Positions 18,451 through 26,715 of a DNA stretch of 64,000 bases are shown piece by piece. The stretch comes from Lysobacteraceae bacterium (GTDB lineage: Bacteria > Pseudomonadota > Gammaproteobacteria > Xanthomonadales > Rhodanobacteraceae). Position 1 is the stretch's first letter. Every line of letters begins with the position of its first letter. The notes under the pieces were generated by a model, which was given only the letters and a program-made list of their open reading frames with translations, ran no database searches and was not told the origin of the DNA. A program made the position numbers and the translations under genes. Location: positions 28,623-92,622 of the forward strand of contig JAGWIC010000002.1 of assembly GCA_028866435.1 (NCBI GenBank). The letters run 5' to 3'.

Positions 18451-18915
18451 TCACCCGGCGCGCGTCGACGCGGTGTCGGCGGCGTCCAGCGCCTGCAGAT
18501 TTTCCTTGATCCGGCCGATCACGGACAGCGCCTGTTGCAGTTCGTCGTAGCCGATGCCGCGGCTGGCGTCGCGCCGCAGGTCGCGCGCGATCAGCTCCAT
18601 GTCGTCGACGATCACCTGCGCCTGCTCGGTGGTGTACAGGCGCCAGGCCCGGCGGTCCCTGGGGTCGGCACGGCGCTCGACGAAACCGGCCGCCTGCAGG
18701 CGGTCGACGACCCGACCCACCGCGATCGGCTCCATCTCCAGCAACTCGGCCAGCTCGGTCTGCCGCAGGCCTTCGCGGTGATGCAGCATCTTGGTGGCGC
18801 GCCACTGGGCGCGGGTCAAACCGAACTTCACCGCGCGCCGGTCGAAATGCTTGCGGATCAGCAAGGTCACGTCGTTGAGCAGATAGCCGAAGGAGATATC
18901 CTCTGTTTTTGCCAT
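18451..18915 (-). CDS. MarR-family transcriptional regulator
   Basis: The protein has 154 residues. The core winged helix contains TRAQWRATKMLHHREGLRQT, ELAELLEMEPIAVGRVVDRL and the wing FVERRADPRDRRAWRLYTT, the classic MarR DxRxxR-containing wing. N- and C-terminal helices provide dimerisation. The ATG at 18915 begins MAKTEDISFGYLLNDV and gives the standard family length. It lies 184 bp upstream of the RND adaptor gene on the same strand, so it is the likely drug-responsive repressor of the pump. It diverges from the macrodomain gene. Confidence 0.92.
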   Translation of the reverse strand: MAKTEDISFGYLLNDVTLLIRKHFDRRAVKFGLTRAQWRATKMLHHREGLRQTELAELLEMEPIAVGRVVDRLQAAGFVERRADPRDRRAWRLYTTEQAQVIVDDMELIARDLRRDASRGIGYDELQQALSVIGRIKENLQALDAADTASTRAG

Positions 18916-18981
18916 GTCCGGTTGCCACCCCACCCCGCCAAAAGCCTGCCTGAAGCATAAGCCGCGATCCCCGGCGAAGCC

Positions 18982-19503
18982 ATGCCCCTGAACGTCATCA
19001 CCGCCGACATCACCACGCTGAAGGTGGATGCGATCGTCAACGCCGCCAACCCGAGCCTGCTCGGCGGCGGCGGCGTGGATGGAGCGATCCACCGTGCGGC
19101 CGGCACCGCCTTGCTGCTGGCCTGCCGCGGCTTGCCCGAGTCCGCCCCGGGAATTCGCTGCGCGACCGGCGAGGCCCGCGTCACGCCCGGATTCGCCCTG
19201 CCCGCGCGTTACGTGATCCACACGGTGGGGCCGATCTGGCAGGGCGGCGGACGCAACGAGCCGTTGCTGCTGGCACGGTGTTACCGGCATTCGATGCAAT
19301 GCCTGCGCGAACTGGCGCTTGCCTCGATCGCCTTCCCGGCGATCAGCTGCGGCGTCTATGGCTACCCGGCCGCCGCCGCCGCGCGCGTCGCCGTGGCCAC
19401 GCTGCGTGGCCTGCTGCCCGAGCACGGCAACGTGGAGGTGACCCTGTGCTGTTTCAGCGAGGACATGCGCTCGATCGTGCAGCAGGCGGTCGACGACCAC
19501 TGA
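18982..19503 (+). CDS. Macrodomain protein (YmdB/MacroD-like ADP-ribose hydrolase)
   Basis: The protein has 173 residues and is a single macrodomain. The ligand-binding motifs are DAIVNAANPSLLGGGGVDGAIH, with the catalytic-type Asn and Gly-rich loop, and the later FPAISCGVYGYP phosphate-binding loop. Such proteins remove ADP-ribose from proteins or hydrolyse O-acetyl-ADP-ribose, and YmdB also modulates RNase III. No ADP-ribosyltransferase or sirtuin gene is nearby. Its stop is 3 bp from that of batD on the opposite strand. Confidence 0.93.
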   Translation: MPLNVITADITTLKVDAIVNAANPSLLGGGGVDGAIHRAAGTALLLACRGLPESAPGIRCATGEARVTPGFALPARYVIHTVGPIWQGGGRNEPLLLARCYRHSMQCLRELALASIAFPAISCGVYGYPAAAAARVAVATLRGLLPEHGNVEVTLCCFSEDMRSIVQQAVDDH

Positions 19504-19506
19504 CGG

Positions 19507-21198
19507 TCAATGCAGCTTGAACGGGTACAGCGGCGGCAGATCCGGAGCCGGATCGCCCGACGCCGGTGCGCGCCAGGAAAACCCGCGCTTGAATACGTCG
19601 GCCAGGTCGGTCGCCGCAGCGTGCGGCGCGGCGGCGTAGTGTCGCTGCTGCAACGTGTCGATGGCGGCGCGCTGGCGGGCGTCGTCCAGCGCCTGGACCA
19701 GCTCGCCCAGATGCTGGATCGAGGGCCGCTCGGCACGGGCCCAGGCCAGCAGGCAGCGGATCTGCGCCGGCACATCGTCACCGCGCGCCGCCGCGAAGAA
19801 CGCCAGCTGAAGCTGCCGCGCCGTGGCGGCCGGCGCCGCCGGCGCGTGCGGCGCGTCGGCGCCCGGGCGACGTCGACGCCAAAGCCACCAGGCCAGCGCG
19901 CTGAGCAACCACAACCCCATGCTGGACAAGGCGATCCAGCGCCATGGCGGAGTGGCGGTGGCGGGCGGCGGCGTGTTCGACGCCGGCGGCGCAGCGGATG
20001 CGGGTGCCGCGGCGGATACCGCGGCCGCCGGCGCGCCGCCGGTCGCCGGCAACACCGTCAGGCTGTGCGCGGGTATCTGCGCCACTTCCACCTGTTGGGT
20101 GAGCACGTTCCACCATTTCAGGGTGGTGGCCGGAATGGTCAGGGTTCCGGCACGCTCGGGCACGATCGCGAAGGCCTGTTGCCGGCGTCCGACCAGCCAG
20201 CGGCCATCCACCCGGTTGCTGGTGACCGGCTGGTCCGGATACACCCTGGCGCCATCCAGTGCCGGCATGCTGAGCGCCGGCAACGTATCGAAGGACAGCC
20301 CGGTGGCTTGCAGATCCATGGTCAGGTTCAACGGCTGTCCCACGCGCACCTTGTCCTGCGCCGCCGGCCAACCGTCCAGGGTCAGGCTCAGCGCACGCGC
20401 CGGCAGCCACGCGTCGCCGCCCCAGCTCGCCGGCGCCGCCTGCACCTCCAGCGACAGTGGCGGAGCGGTCGCGGACACCGTGCTGCCGGCGCCGAAAAAG
20501 CTGTTCGGATCGTTCGGGTCTATCGCCTGTCCCTGGAAACTGGCCGCCGGTATCTCGAGTTGCCCGGCGCGCTGCGGGATCAGCGCAAAGCGCCGCTCGA
20601 TGACATGGTAGGTGCGCCCGCCGCGCACGCTGTCGTAACTGAGGTCGTTGCCGATCTGGTTGAGCTCGACGCCGGCGACCGGCGGCGTGCTGATCGCGCC
20701 GCTGGTGACATTGCTGGCGTAGAACAGGCGCACCACGTAACTCAGTTGCTGACCGACCCAGGCCTGCTGCGGTTGCAACTCGGCCTCCATGAACAGGTCC
20801 TTCCGGCCCGCCGCCGCCGCGGCGGGGTCCGGCGGGGCCACCACCAGCTGCAGTGGCTGGGTCATGCCGCCGGCCAGGCTGAGCGCGGGGATCTGCAGCG
20901 TGCCTTCGTGCCTGGGCCGCAACACCACGCCAAAGGTGAGGCTGGACGTGGTGCGACCATTGACGACGCTGAGACTGCTGTTTTGCGAACTGCCCAATAT
21001 GTCGAAATCCTGCTGCAGCGCCTGCAGATCGGGCATCTGCACGCCGCTGCTGCTCCCCGAGACCTGCAGGCTCAGGGTCACCGTGTCGCCCAGTTGCACG
21101 CTGCTGCGATCGAGCGTGGCGGTGACCGCGGTGGCATGCACCAGGCCGGGGAGCAGCAGGGCCAGCCAGCATGCGGCGATGACGCGTCGGAACATCAC
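19507..21198 (-). CDS. batD: BatD protein (aerotolerance operon)
   Basis: The protein has 563 residues. A signal peptide (AACWLALLLPGLVHA) precedes repeated immunoglobulin-like beta domains, e.g. ATLDRSSVQLGDTVTLSLQV and VGQQLSYVVRLFYASN, typical of BatD/oxygen-tolerance proteins. An Ala/Pro-rich linker and one transmembrane helix (WRWIALSSMGLWLLSALAWW) follow near residue 425, then a cytoplasmic helical tail. It is the last gene of the moxR-bat operon; its ATG overlaps the batB stop by four bases. The operon was named for Bacteroides aerotolerance and is linked to envelope stress; its molecular role is not settled. Confidence 0.88.
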   Translation of the reverse strand: MMFRRVIAACWLALLLPGLVHATAVTATLDRSSVQLGDTVTLSLQVSGSSSGVQMPDLQALQQDFDILGSSQNSSLSVVNGRTTSSLTFGVVLRPRHEGTLQIPALSLAGGMTQPLQLVVAPPDPAAAAAGRKDLFMEAELQPQQAWVGQQLSYVVRLFYASNVTSGAISTPPVAGVELNQIGNDLSYDSVRGGRTYHVIERRFALIPQRAGQLEIPAASFQGQAIDPNDPNSFFGAGSTVSATAPPLSLEVQAAPASWGGDAWLPARALSLTLDGWPAAQDKVRVGQPLNLTMDLQATGLSFDTLPALSMPALDGARVYPDQPVTSNRVDGRWLVGRRQQAFAIVPERAGTLTIPATTLKWWNVLTQQVEVAQIPAHSLTVLPATGGAPAAAVSAAAPASAAPPASNTPPPATATPPWRWIALSSMGLWLLSALAWWLWRRRRPGADAPHAPAAPAATARQLQLAFFAAARGDDVPAQIRCLLAWARAERPSIQHLGELVQALDDARQRAAIDTLQQRHYAAAPHAAATDLADVFKRGFSWRAPASGDPAPDLPPLYPFKLH

Positions 21199-23108
21199 GG
21201 CTGTCCATCCTCGCTCGGAACGCCACCATGGCGTTGTTGATATTCAAGTTCGAATTTTCGCCGCAGCAGCGCGCCGGGATCATCCGGTACCCGTTGCAGC
21301 GCATGTTGCAGATCCGCCGGCAACTTTGACGCGGGATCTTCTCTGGACGGCGCGCCGAGCTCGTGCGGTGCGGCCTTTCCGGCGGGAACTCCGGGCTTGC
21401 CGGCCAGGGCCTTGTCCATCTGCCGCTTCAACGCCTGCTGCGCCTGCTCGGTCTGCGCCTGCTGCGCCGCTTGCTGCTGCGCGCTCTGCGGCCTGGGCTG
21501 ATCGGCGCCCGCGCTGTTGCCGGTCTTGTCCTTGCCCGACTTGTCCTGGCCGGACTGATCCTGTGGCTGGCCATTCTGGTTCTTCGGCCCCGAGGGCTTG
21601 GCGCCCTCCTGGCCGGGCTTTTGCGGCGGCGTCTCCGGCTTGCCACTGTTGCCCTGATCGCCGGCGGACGAATCGCCCCGGCCCTTGTTCTGGTCCTGCT
21701 GGCCTTTCTGCTTTTGCTGGCCCGACGAAGGTTTCTGCTGCTTTTTCTGCTGCTTCAGCCAGTCCTCGACGGCCTGCCGGTTGGCCTTCGCGTCGGCATT
21801 GGCCGGGTCCGACTTCAGCGCCTCGTCGTAGGCCTTGATCGCCTCCCGGTAATGCTGCGTCTTGGCCAGGGCATTGCCACGGTTATAGGCAGCGTCCGTC
21901 CCGGCCACATGCTGCAGCACCTGCGCCGCCGCGGCGTAGTCGCCGGCGCGGTAAGCCGCCGCCGCACGCCACGCCGGATCGCGGGCAAGCTGCTGCGCCT
22001 GTTTGGGGTGACCGTCGCGCAGGGCCTGCGCGGCCTGCTGGTCGGGGCGCTGCCACAGGTTCTGCCAGGTACCCGCCCGCGCCGTGTTCGGCAGCAACGG
22101 CAGCAGCACCAGCGGCAGCAACAGCAGCCAGCCGCGCCTGAATCCCAGCGCCACGATCAACAGCAGCGGCAGCAACAACCAGGGGCCGCGATCCTGCCAG
22201 GCATCACCGACCTGGCCGGAAGCGAGCGTGGCCGACGCGGTGCTCAATTCGGCGTGCAGCGCGTGGATGTCCTGCTGGTTGGCCGTCATCGCGGCGTAGC
22301 GACCGCCGCCGGCGGCCGCCAGCTCGGCGAGCGCGGCATCGTCGCGGCCCGCCAGCACCATGTGGCCATTCGCATCGTGCAGGAAACCGCCGGCGGGCAA
22401 GGGTATCGGCCCGCCCTGTTCGGTACCTGCGCCCAGCACCGATACCCTCACGCCTGCCGCCCTGGCCGCGCGGGCGGCGGCATCGGCGGCGGCATCCGCC
22501 TGATCCGTGATCAGCACCAGCGAGCCGCCACCGGCGCCGGCATCCCTGATCAGCTTGACGCCCAGCGCGATGGCTGCCGCCGCGTCGTTGCCGTCGACCG
22601 GCATGGTATCCGGCGCCATCGCATCGAACAGGTCGTCGAGACTGTGCGCGTCGGAGGTCAGCGGTGCCACCACGAACGCCTCACCGGCGTAGCCGATCAG
22701 CGCGTTCATGCCGTCGCGGTTGCTGGCCAGCAGGTCGTGCGCCTTGTAGCGGGCGCGATCGAGCCGGCTCGGCAGCATGTCGCGGGCGAGCATGTGTTGC
22801 GACAACGACATCGCCACCACCTGCACGGCGCGGCTGGCGTACAGCGGTTGCCGGACCCGGCTCCAGGTGGGCCCGGCCAGCGCCAGCGCGGCCAGCGTCC
22901 ATCCGAGCAGGAACAGCCACGCCGGCAGGCGGCGCCGGCCCGCGGGTCCGTGCAGCAGGTGCGGTAGCAATTCGGGATCGACCAGCCGGGACAGCTCCAG
23001 TTGCGCGCCACCACGGCGCAGGCCCAGCCACGCCAACCAGGGCAGCAGGATCAGGGCAAGCAACCATGCCGGCCGCAGGAAGTGGAATTGATGCAGCATC
23101 TCGTTCAT
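21195..23108 (-). CDS. batB: BatB-type VWA protein fused to a TPR (BatC-like) domain
   Basis: The protein has 637 residues. Two N-terminal helices (LLALILLPWLAWLGL and a second near 62-80) frame the membrane part. The VWA domain spans about 95-285 and is followed by helices near 310-345. TPR units (about 360-450, AAYRAGDYAAAAQVLQHV, REAIKAYDEALKSDPANADA) come next, then a Gln/Lys/Gly/Pro-rich linker and a short conserved tail. The metal-site motif of VWA domains (DxSxS) is altered to S101-L-S103-Q-H105, unlike the neighbouring BatA. BatB and BatC are separate proteins in some species, so this is a fusion. Its ends overlap batA and batD by four bases each. Confidence 0.88.
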   Translation of the reverse strand: MNEMLHQFHFLRPAWLLALILLPWLAWLGLRRGGAQLELSRLVDPELLPHLLHGPAGRRRLPAWLFLLGWTLAALALAGPTWSRVRQPLYASRAVQVVAMSLSQHMLARDMLPSRLDRARYKAHDLLASNRDGMNALIGYAGEAFVVAPLTSDAHSLDDLFDAMAPDTMPVDGNDAAAAIALGVKLIRDAGAGGGSLVLITDQADAAADAAARAARAAGVRVSVLGAGTEQGGPIPLPAGGFLHDANGHMVLAGRDDAALAELAAAGGGRYAAMTANQQDIHALHAELSTASATLASGQVGDAWQDRGPWLLLPLLLIVALGFRRGWLLLLPLVLLPLLPNTARAGTWQNLWQRPDQQAAQALRDGHPKQAQQLARDPAWRAAAAYRAGDYAAAAQVLQHVAGTDAAYNRGNALAKTQHYREAIKAYDEALKSDPANADAKANRQAVEDWLKQQKKQQKPSSGQQKQKGQQDQNKGRGDSSAGDQGNSGKPETPPQKPGQEGAKPSGPKNQNGQPQDQSGQDKSGKDKTGNSAGADQPRPQSAQQQAAQQAQTEQAQQALKRQMDKALAGKPGVPAGKAAPHELGAPSREDPASKLPADLQHALQRVPDDPGALLRRKFELEYQQRHGGVPSEDGQP

Positions 23109-24091
23109 GCGGATGGCTCGACGACACGCGCGAAGCGACGCGGGGCGATCGCCAGCAGCAACAGCATCAGCGCCGCCAGCAGCGGCCAGCGGAACAGCTC
23201 ATGGCGCGGACGCAGGCTCGGCCCCCGCTGCGGCATCGGCTCGAGTGCGCTGATGGCGCGATAGGCATCGGCCAGCTGGCGGCTGTCGGTGGCCCGGAAG
23301 AACTGCCCGCCGGTCTCGGTCGCGATCGTGGTCAGCATCCTGGCATCGAGGTCGGCCGAAGGATTGACCACCTGGCTGCCGAAGAACCCGTCCACCCGCA
23401 TCCGCGTGGCGCCGATACCGATCGTGTAGATGCGCACACCGGCGGCCTTGGCCGCGCGCGCCGCCTCGAGCGGGGTGATGCTGCCGGCGTTGTTGACGCC
23501 ATCGGTGAGCAGCACCAGCACGCGCGCCTGCTCGGGCAGCGCGGACAAGCGCTTGACCGCCACCGCGATGGCGTCGCCGATCGCCGTCTCCGTCCCCGCC
23601 AGGCCCACCGCGGCACCTTGCAGTTGCGCCCGCACCGCCGACAAGTCGTAGGTGAGCGGCGTGACCAGGAAGGCCTGGCTGCCGAACAGGATCAAGCCCA
23701 TTTCGTCGCCGCGGCGGCGGGCGATGAAATCGCCGGCGATGGCCTCCACCGCGCCGAAGCGGCTGACCGGCTTTCCCGCCAGCTGCATGTCTTCGGTGTG
23801 CATGCTGCCCGAAAGATCCACCGCCAGCATCACCGCGCGTCCGCTGCGCTGCTGCGCCTGCGGCGGTCCTATCCATTGCGGTCGCGCGGCGGCGATCAGC
23901 AGGCAGATCCAGGCCAGCACCAGCAACCCGCGCGCCATGCCGCCGGCGCGGACATCCGCCACCTGGGACAGGCGCACGCCCGGCTGTGGCAGGTGCAAGG
24001 CCTGCCCGGGCGAGGCCGGCCGCAGCCAGCGCCGCAGCAGCCATGGCAGCGGCAGCAGCACGATCATCCAGGGCCAGGCGAAGTCAGCCAT
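23105..24091 (-). CDS. batA: BatA-type VWA membrane protein
   Basis: The protein has 328 residues. It has membrane helices at the N-terminus (WMIVLLPLPWLL, ARGLLVLAWICLLIAAA) and at the C-terminus (WPLLAALMLLLLAIAPRRF), and a VWA domain with an intact metal site DLSGSM. The later VWA motifs (GLAGTETAIGDAI and LLTDGVNNAGSI) are also present. It likely forms a membrane complex with BatB and BatD that is remodelled by the MoxR ATPase. Its start overlaps the DUF4381 gene stop by eight bases. Confidence 0.92.
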   Translation of the reverse strand: MADFAWPWMIVLLPLPWLLRRWLRPASPGQALHLPQPGVRLSQVADVRAGGMARGLLVLAWICLLIAAARPQWIGPPQAQQRSGRAVMLAVDLSGSMHTEDMQLAGKPVSRFGAVEAIAGDFIARRRGDEMGLILFGSQAFLVTPLTYDLSAVRAQLQGAAVGLAGTETAIGDAIAVAVKRLSALPEQARVLVLLTDGVNNAGSITPLEAARAAKAAGVRIYTIGIGATRMRVDGFFGSQVVNPSADLDARMLTTIATETGGQFFRATDSRQLADAYRAISALEPMPQRGPSLRPRHELFRWPLLAALMLLLLAIAPRRFARVVEPSA

Positions 24092-24605
24092 CGGATGGCT
24101 CCCGCGCAGCGGGCTTCCATCGACGCGGATTGACCGCCAGCTTCAGCCATGCGCGCATCGCGTCCACCGTGGCCGCTTCGTCGCCCGAGCACGGCGGCTG
24201 GTAGATCAGCCGATCCAGCGCCAGCAACTGCTGCAGGCCGGTGGCGTCGATCGGCACCCGCGCCAGGGTCAACCGCCAGGCTTCGCCGCGCTGCTGCCCC
24301 GCCAGCGGCTCATGCTGCCGCGCCACCCGGCGCAGCAACTGATGCAGGGCGTTGAAGCGGGCGGCGGAATCCGTGGCATGGCGGTGCAGAATCTGCTCGA
24401 ACTCAAGCACGACCCGCCGCTGCCCCGCCCGCGTCCTGCGCCGGTGCTGCCACCACCAGAGACCGGCGCACACGACGATCAACAGCATCCCGGCCAGTAC
24501 CCACCAGCCGGGTGCCGGTGGCCACCACGGGGGCGGCGCCGGCAGATGGATATCGCGCAGGCTCGGCCCCGGGCTGGCGGGAACTGGCGTGGCCGGCAGC
24601 GTCAT
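24084..24605 (-). CDS. DUF4381 membrane protein of the Bat operon
   Basis: The protein has 173 residues. A Pro-rich N-terminus (LRDIHLPAPPPWWPPAPGWW) leads into one transmembrane helix (VLAGMLLIVVCAGLWWW), then a basic helical cytoplasmic domain with LHQLLRRVARQ and DATGLQQLLALDRLIYQPP. This matches DUF4381, found in bat operons between the DUF58 and batA genes. Function is unknown. It overlaps both neighbours by 4-8 bases. Confidence 0.88.
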   Translation of the reverse strand: MTLPATPVPASPGPSLRDIHLPAPPPWWPPAPGWWVLAGMLLIVVCAGLWWWQHRRRTRAGQRRVVLEFEQILHRHATDSAARFNALHQLLRRVARQHEPLAGQQRGEAWRLTLARVPIDATGLQQLLALDRLIYQPPCSGDEAATVDAMRAWLKLAVNPRRWKPAAREPSDG

Positions 24606-25540
24606 CGGGCGCCGCTCCTGGCCGCCGCCAGCACGCCGGTCACGGCATCGAGCGGGTCGGTCGCGCCATCGATGGTGTTGCAGCGCAGCCCCAGCGACGC
24701 GGCAAGCCCGCCGAGCCGGGCAGGACCGGCACCCATGGCGCGTTGAAAATCCTCTCGCTGACGCGCCGTGTGCAGCAACACCTCACGCCGCTCGCCCTCG
24801 TGTTCCAGCGGATAACGACCTGGCGGTGGCGGTACCAGTTCCAGCGGGTCGGCGACCACCAGCACGCTCACAGCCGCGCGCGAAACCAGGTCCAGCATGC
24901 GTTGCCGTGCGGAGGCGTCGCAGCTGCAGCCATCGCTGACCAGCAGCACGCGCGTGGCGCCATGCTGCACGCGCGACGCCCGCGCCAAGGCATCGCCCAG
25001 CGACTCCGGCCGGCCCGGCGCCGGCGACGCGTCCCACGCGGCCATGGCGCCGCAGACCGCCAGGGCGCCACGCGACCCCGGCTGCGGGCGCAACACATGT
25101 TGAACCGGACCGAATGCCATCACCCCGACCCGCTCGCCGGCACGCACCGCATACCATGCCGCCGCGGCCGCGACGCGCGCCGCCTGCACCGACTTGAAGC
25201 GGCTGCGGGTACCGAAGCGCATGCTGGCATGGGTATCGAGCATGATCAGCAGCGAGCCCTCGCGGTCCTCCTGGAACAGCTTGGTGTGCAACTTTCCGCT
25301 GCGGGCGGTGAGCCGCCAGTCGAGCCGGCGCACGTCGTCGCCCGCCTGATAGACACGGGATTCCGCGTAATCCATGCCACGGCCGTAAAGGCGGCTCGAT
25401 TGCTGACCGCTGCGGCCGGCGCGACTGTGCACGGGCGCCATCCGGCTGCGGCCGATCCTGGCGCGCAACGCGATCAGCTCGGCCAGCGAGACGCGGGTGC
25501 GGCCCTCGCCTGTGCGATCCATCGGTACGACGGCGCTCAC
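24602..25540 (-). CDS. DUF58 protein (VWA-like) of the Bat operon
   Basis: The protein has 312 residues. The DUF58 hallmark SRLYGRGMDYAESRVYQAGD and DDVRRLDWRLTARSGKLHTK is present, followed by a VWA-type core LLIMLDTHASMRFG (a D-x-x-x-S metal-site variant) and TRVLLVSDGCSC. DUF58 proteins are soluble partners of MoxR ATPases in many bacteria. Four-base overlaps tie it to the moxR gene upstream and the DUF4381 gene downstream. Confidence 0.9.
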   Translation of the reverse strand: MSAVVPMDRTGEGRTRVSLAELIALRARIGRSRMAPVHSRAGRSGQQSSRLYGRGMDYAESRVYQAGDDVRRLDWRLTARSGKLHTKLFQEDREGSLLIMLDTHASMRFGTRSRFKSVQAARVAAAAAWYAVRAGERVGVMAFGPVQHVLRPQPGSRGALAVCGAMAAWDASPAPGRPESLGDALARASRVQHGATRVLLVSDGCSCDASARQRMLDLVSRAAVSVLVVADPLELVPPPPGRYPLEHEGERREVLLHTARQREDFQRAMGAGPARLGGLAASLGLRCNTIDGATDPLDAVTGVLAAARSGAR

Positions 25541-26532
25541 GGCAGCGGCACGAGATCCAGCAGGCGATCGATGACCCTGTCCGGTCGCACGCCCTCGGCC
25601 TCCGCTTCGTAGCTGAGCAGTATCCGGTGCCGCAGCACTTCATGCGCGATGGTGTGGACGTCCTGGGGCAGCACGTAGTTGCGGCCGGCCAGCCAGGCAA
25701 CCGCACGCGAGCAGCGATCCAGCGCAATCGTGGCGCGGGGGCTGCCGCCCCAGGCGATCCAGCGCTTGAGCTCGCTGCCGTAGCGCCCCGCATCGCGGCT
25801 GGCCAGCACCAGCTGGGTGATGTATTCCTCCAGTGCCGGCGCCATGTAGACGGCCATGGCGGCATCGCGGGCCTGGAACACCGCGGACTGGCTCAACGAG
25901 GGTGCGGCCGGCGCCGCCGGGCGATGGCGCCGTGCCGCCTGCTCCCTTGCCAGCTTCAGGATCGCCAGCTCGGCGGCGGCGTCGGGATAGCCGATCGTCA
26001 CATGCATCAGGAAGCGATCCAGCTGCGCCTCAGGCAGGGTGAACGTGCCCTCCTGCTCGATCGGATTCTGCGTCGCCATGACCATGAACAGCTCGGGCAA
26101 CTTCCACGTGCTGCGACCCACCGTTATCTGCTGCTCGCCCATCGCCTCCAGCAGCGCCGACTGCACCTTGGCGGGAGCGCGGTTGATCTCGTCGGCGAGG
26201 ATGATGTTGTGGAACAGGGGACCGCGCTCGAACTCGAAGCTGCCCGATTGCGGGCGGAAGACGTCGGTACCGGTGAGGTCGGCGGGCAGCAGGTCGGGCG
26301 TGAATTGTACGCGGTGGAAATCCGCCTCGATCCGCGACGCCAGCGCCTTGACCGCGGTGGTCTTGGCCAGGCCGGGCGCGCCCTCGACCAGCAGGTGGCC
26401 ATCGGCAAGCAACGCCACCAGCAGGCAGTCGATCAGATGGGGCTGGCCGATGATGCAACGCTGCAGGTCCTCCCGCAGCCTCCCGAATGACAGTTGCAGT
26501 TCGGTGGCGGGCTGGCTTTCAGGCATGTCCAT
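25537..26532 (-). CDS. MoxR-family AAA+ ATPase
   Basis: The protein has 331 residues. Walker A is GAPGLAKT (about 50-57), Walker B with its Glu is ILADEINR, sensor 1 is MVMATQNPIEQEGT, and the arginine-finger region LPEAQLDRFLMHV is present. The C-terminal AAA lid carries AWLAGRNYVLPQDV. MoxR ATPases act as chaperones that mature or remodel VWA-containing complexes, here DUF58, BatA and BatB. It is the first gene of the operon. An ATG at 26526 (MPES) is an alternative start. Confidence 0.94.
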   Translation of the reverse strand: MDMPESQPATELQLSFGRLREDLQRCIIGQPHLIDCLLVALLADGHLLVEGAPGLAKTTAVKALASRIEADFHRVQFTPDLLPADLTGTDVFRPQSGSFEFERGPLFHNIILADEINRAPAKVQSALLEAMGEQQITVGRSTWKLPELFMVMATQNPIEQEGTFTLPEAQLDRFLMHVTIGYPDAAAELAILKLAREQAARRHRPAAPAAPSLSQSAVFQARDAAMAVYMAPALEEYITQLVLASRDAGRYGSELKRWIAWGGSPRATIALDRCSRAVAWLAGRNYVLPQDVHTIAHEVLRHRILLSYEAEAEGVRPDRVIDRLLDLVPLP

Positions 26533-26621
26533 GGTCGATTCCGTCTCTACGTGACGCCGTTGGATTTCGACGCGCCTGCCATCGCCTGCGGTCGTACCGG
26601 CGTGCTACTGACCATGGCGGG

Positions 26622-26651
26622 AAAAAAAAGTTTAGTCGGCCCGAAGGCGAC
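26622..26651 (-). terminator. Second, distal terminator of the pil operon
   Basis: On the minus strand GTCGCC-TTCG-GGcCGAC forms a hairpin with a stable TTCG tetraloop and a one-base bulge, followed by TAAAC and eight Ts (26622-26629). It sits just beyond the first terminator and before the moxR start. Confidence 0.6.
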
Positions 26652-26658
26652 CCGGCTG

Positions 26659-26689
26659 AAAAAAAAGAGGCGGCCTGGGCCGCCTCTTT
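26659..26689 (-). terminator. Rho-independent terminator after pilQ
   Basis: A 12-bp stem AAAGAGGCGGCC (26664-26675) / GGCCGCCTCTTT (26678-26689) with a two-base loop is followed on the minus strand by a run of eight Ts (26666 to 26659). It begins 27 bp past the pilQ stop. Confidence 0.9.
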
Positions 26690-26715
26690 CCATGCCTGTC
26701 GCGCCAGCGCGTCGT

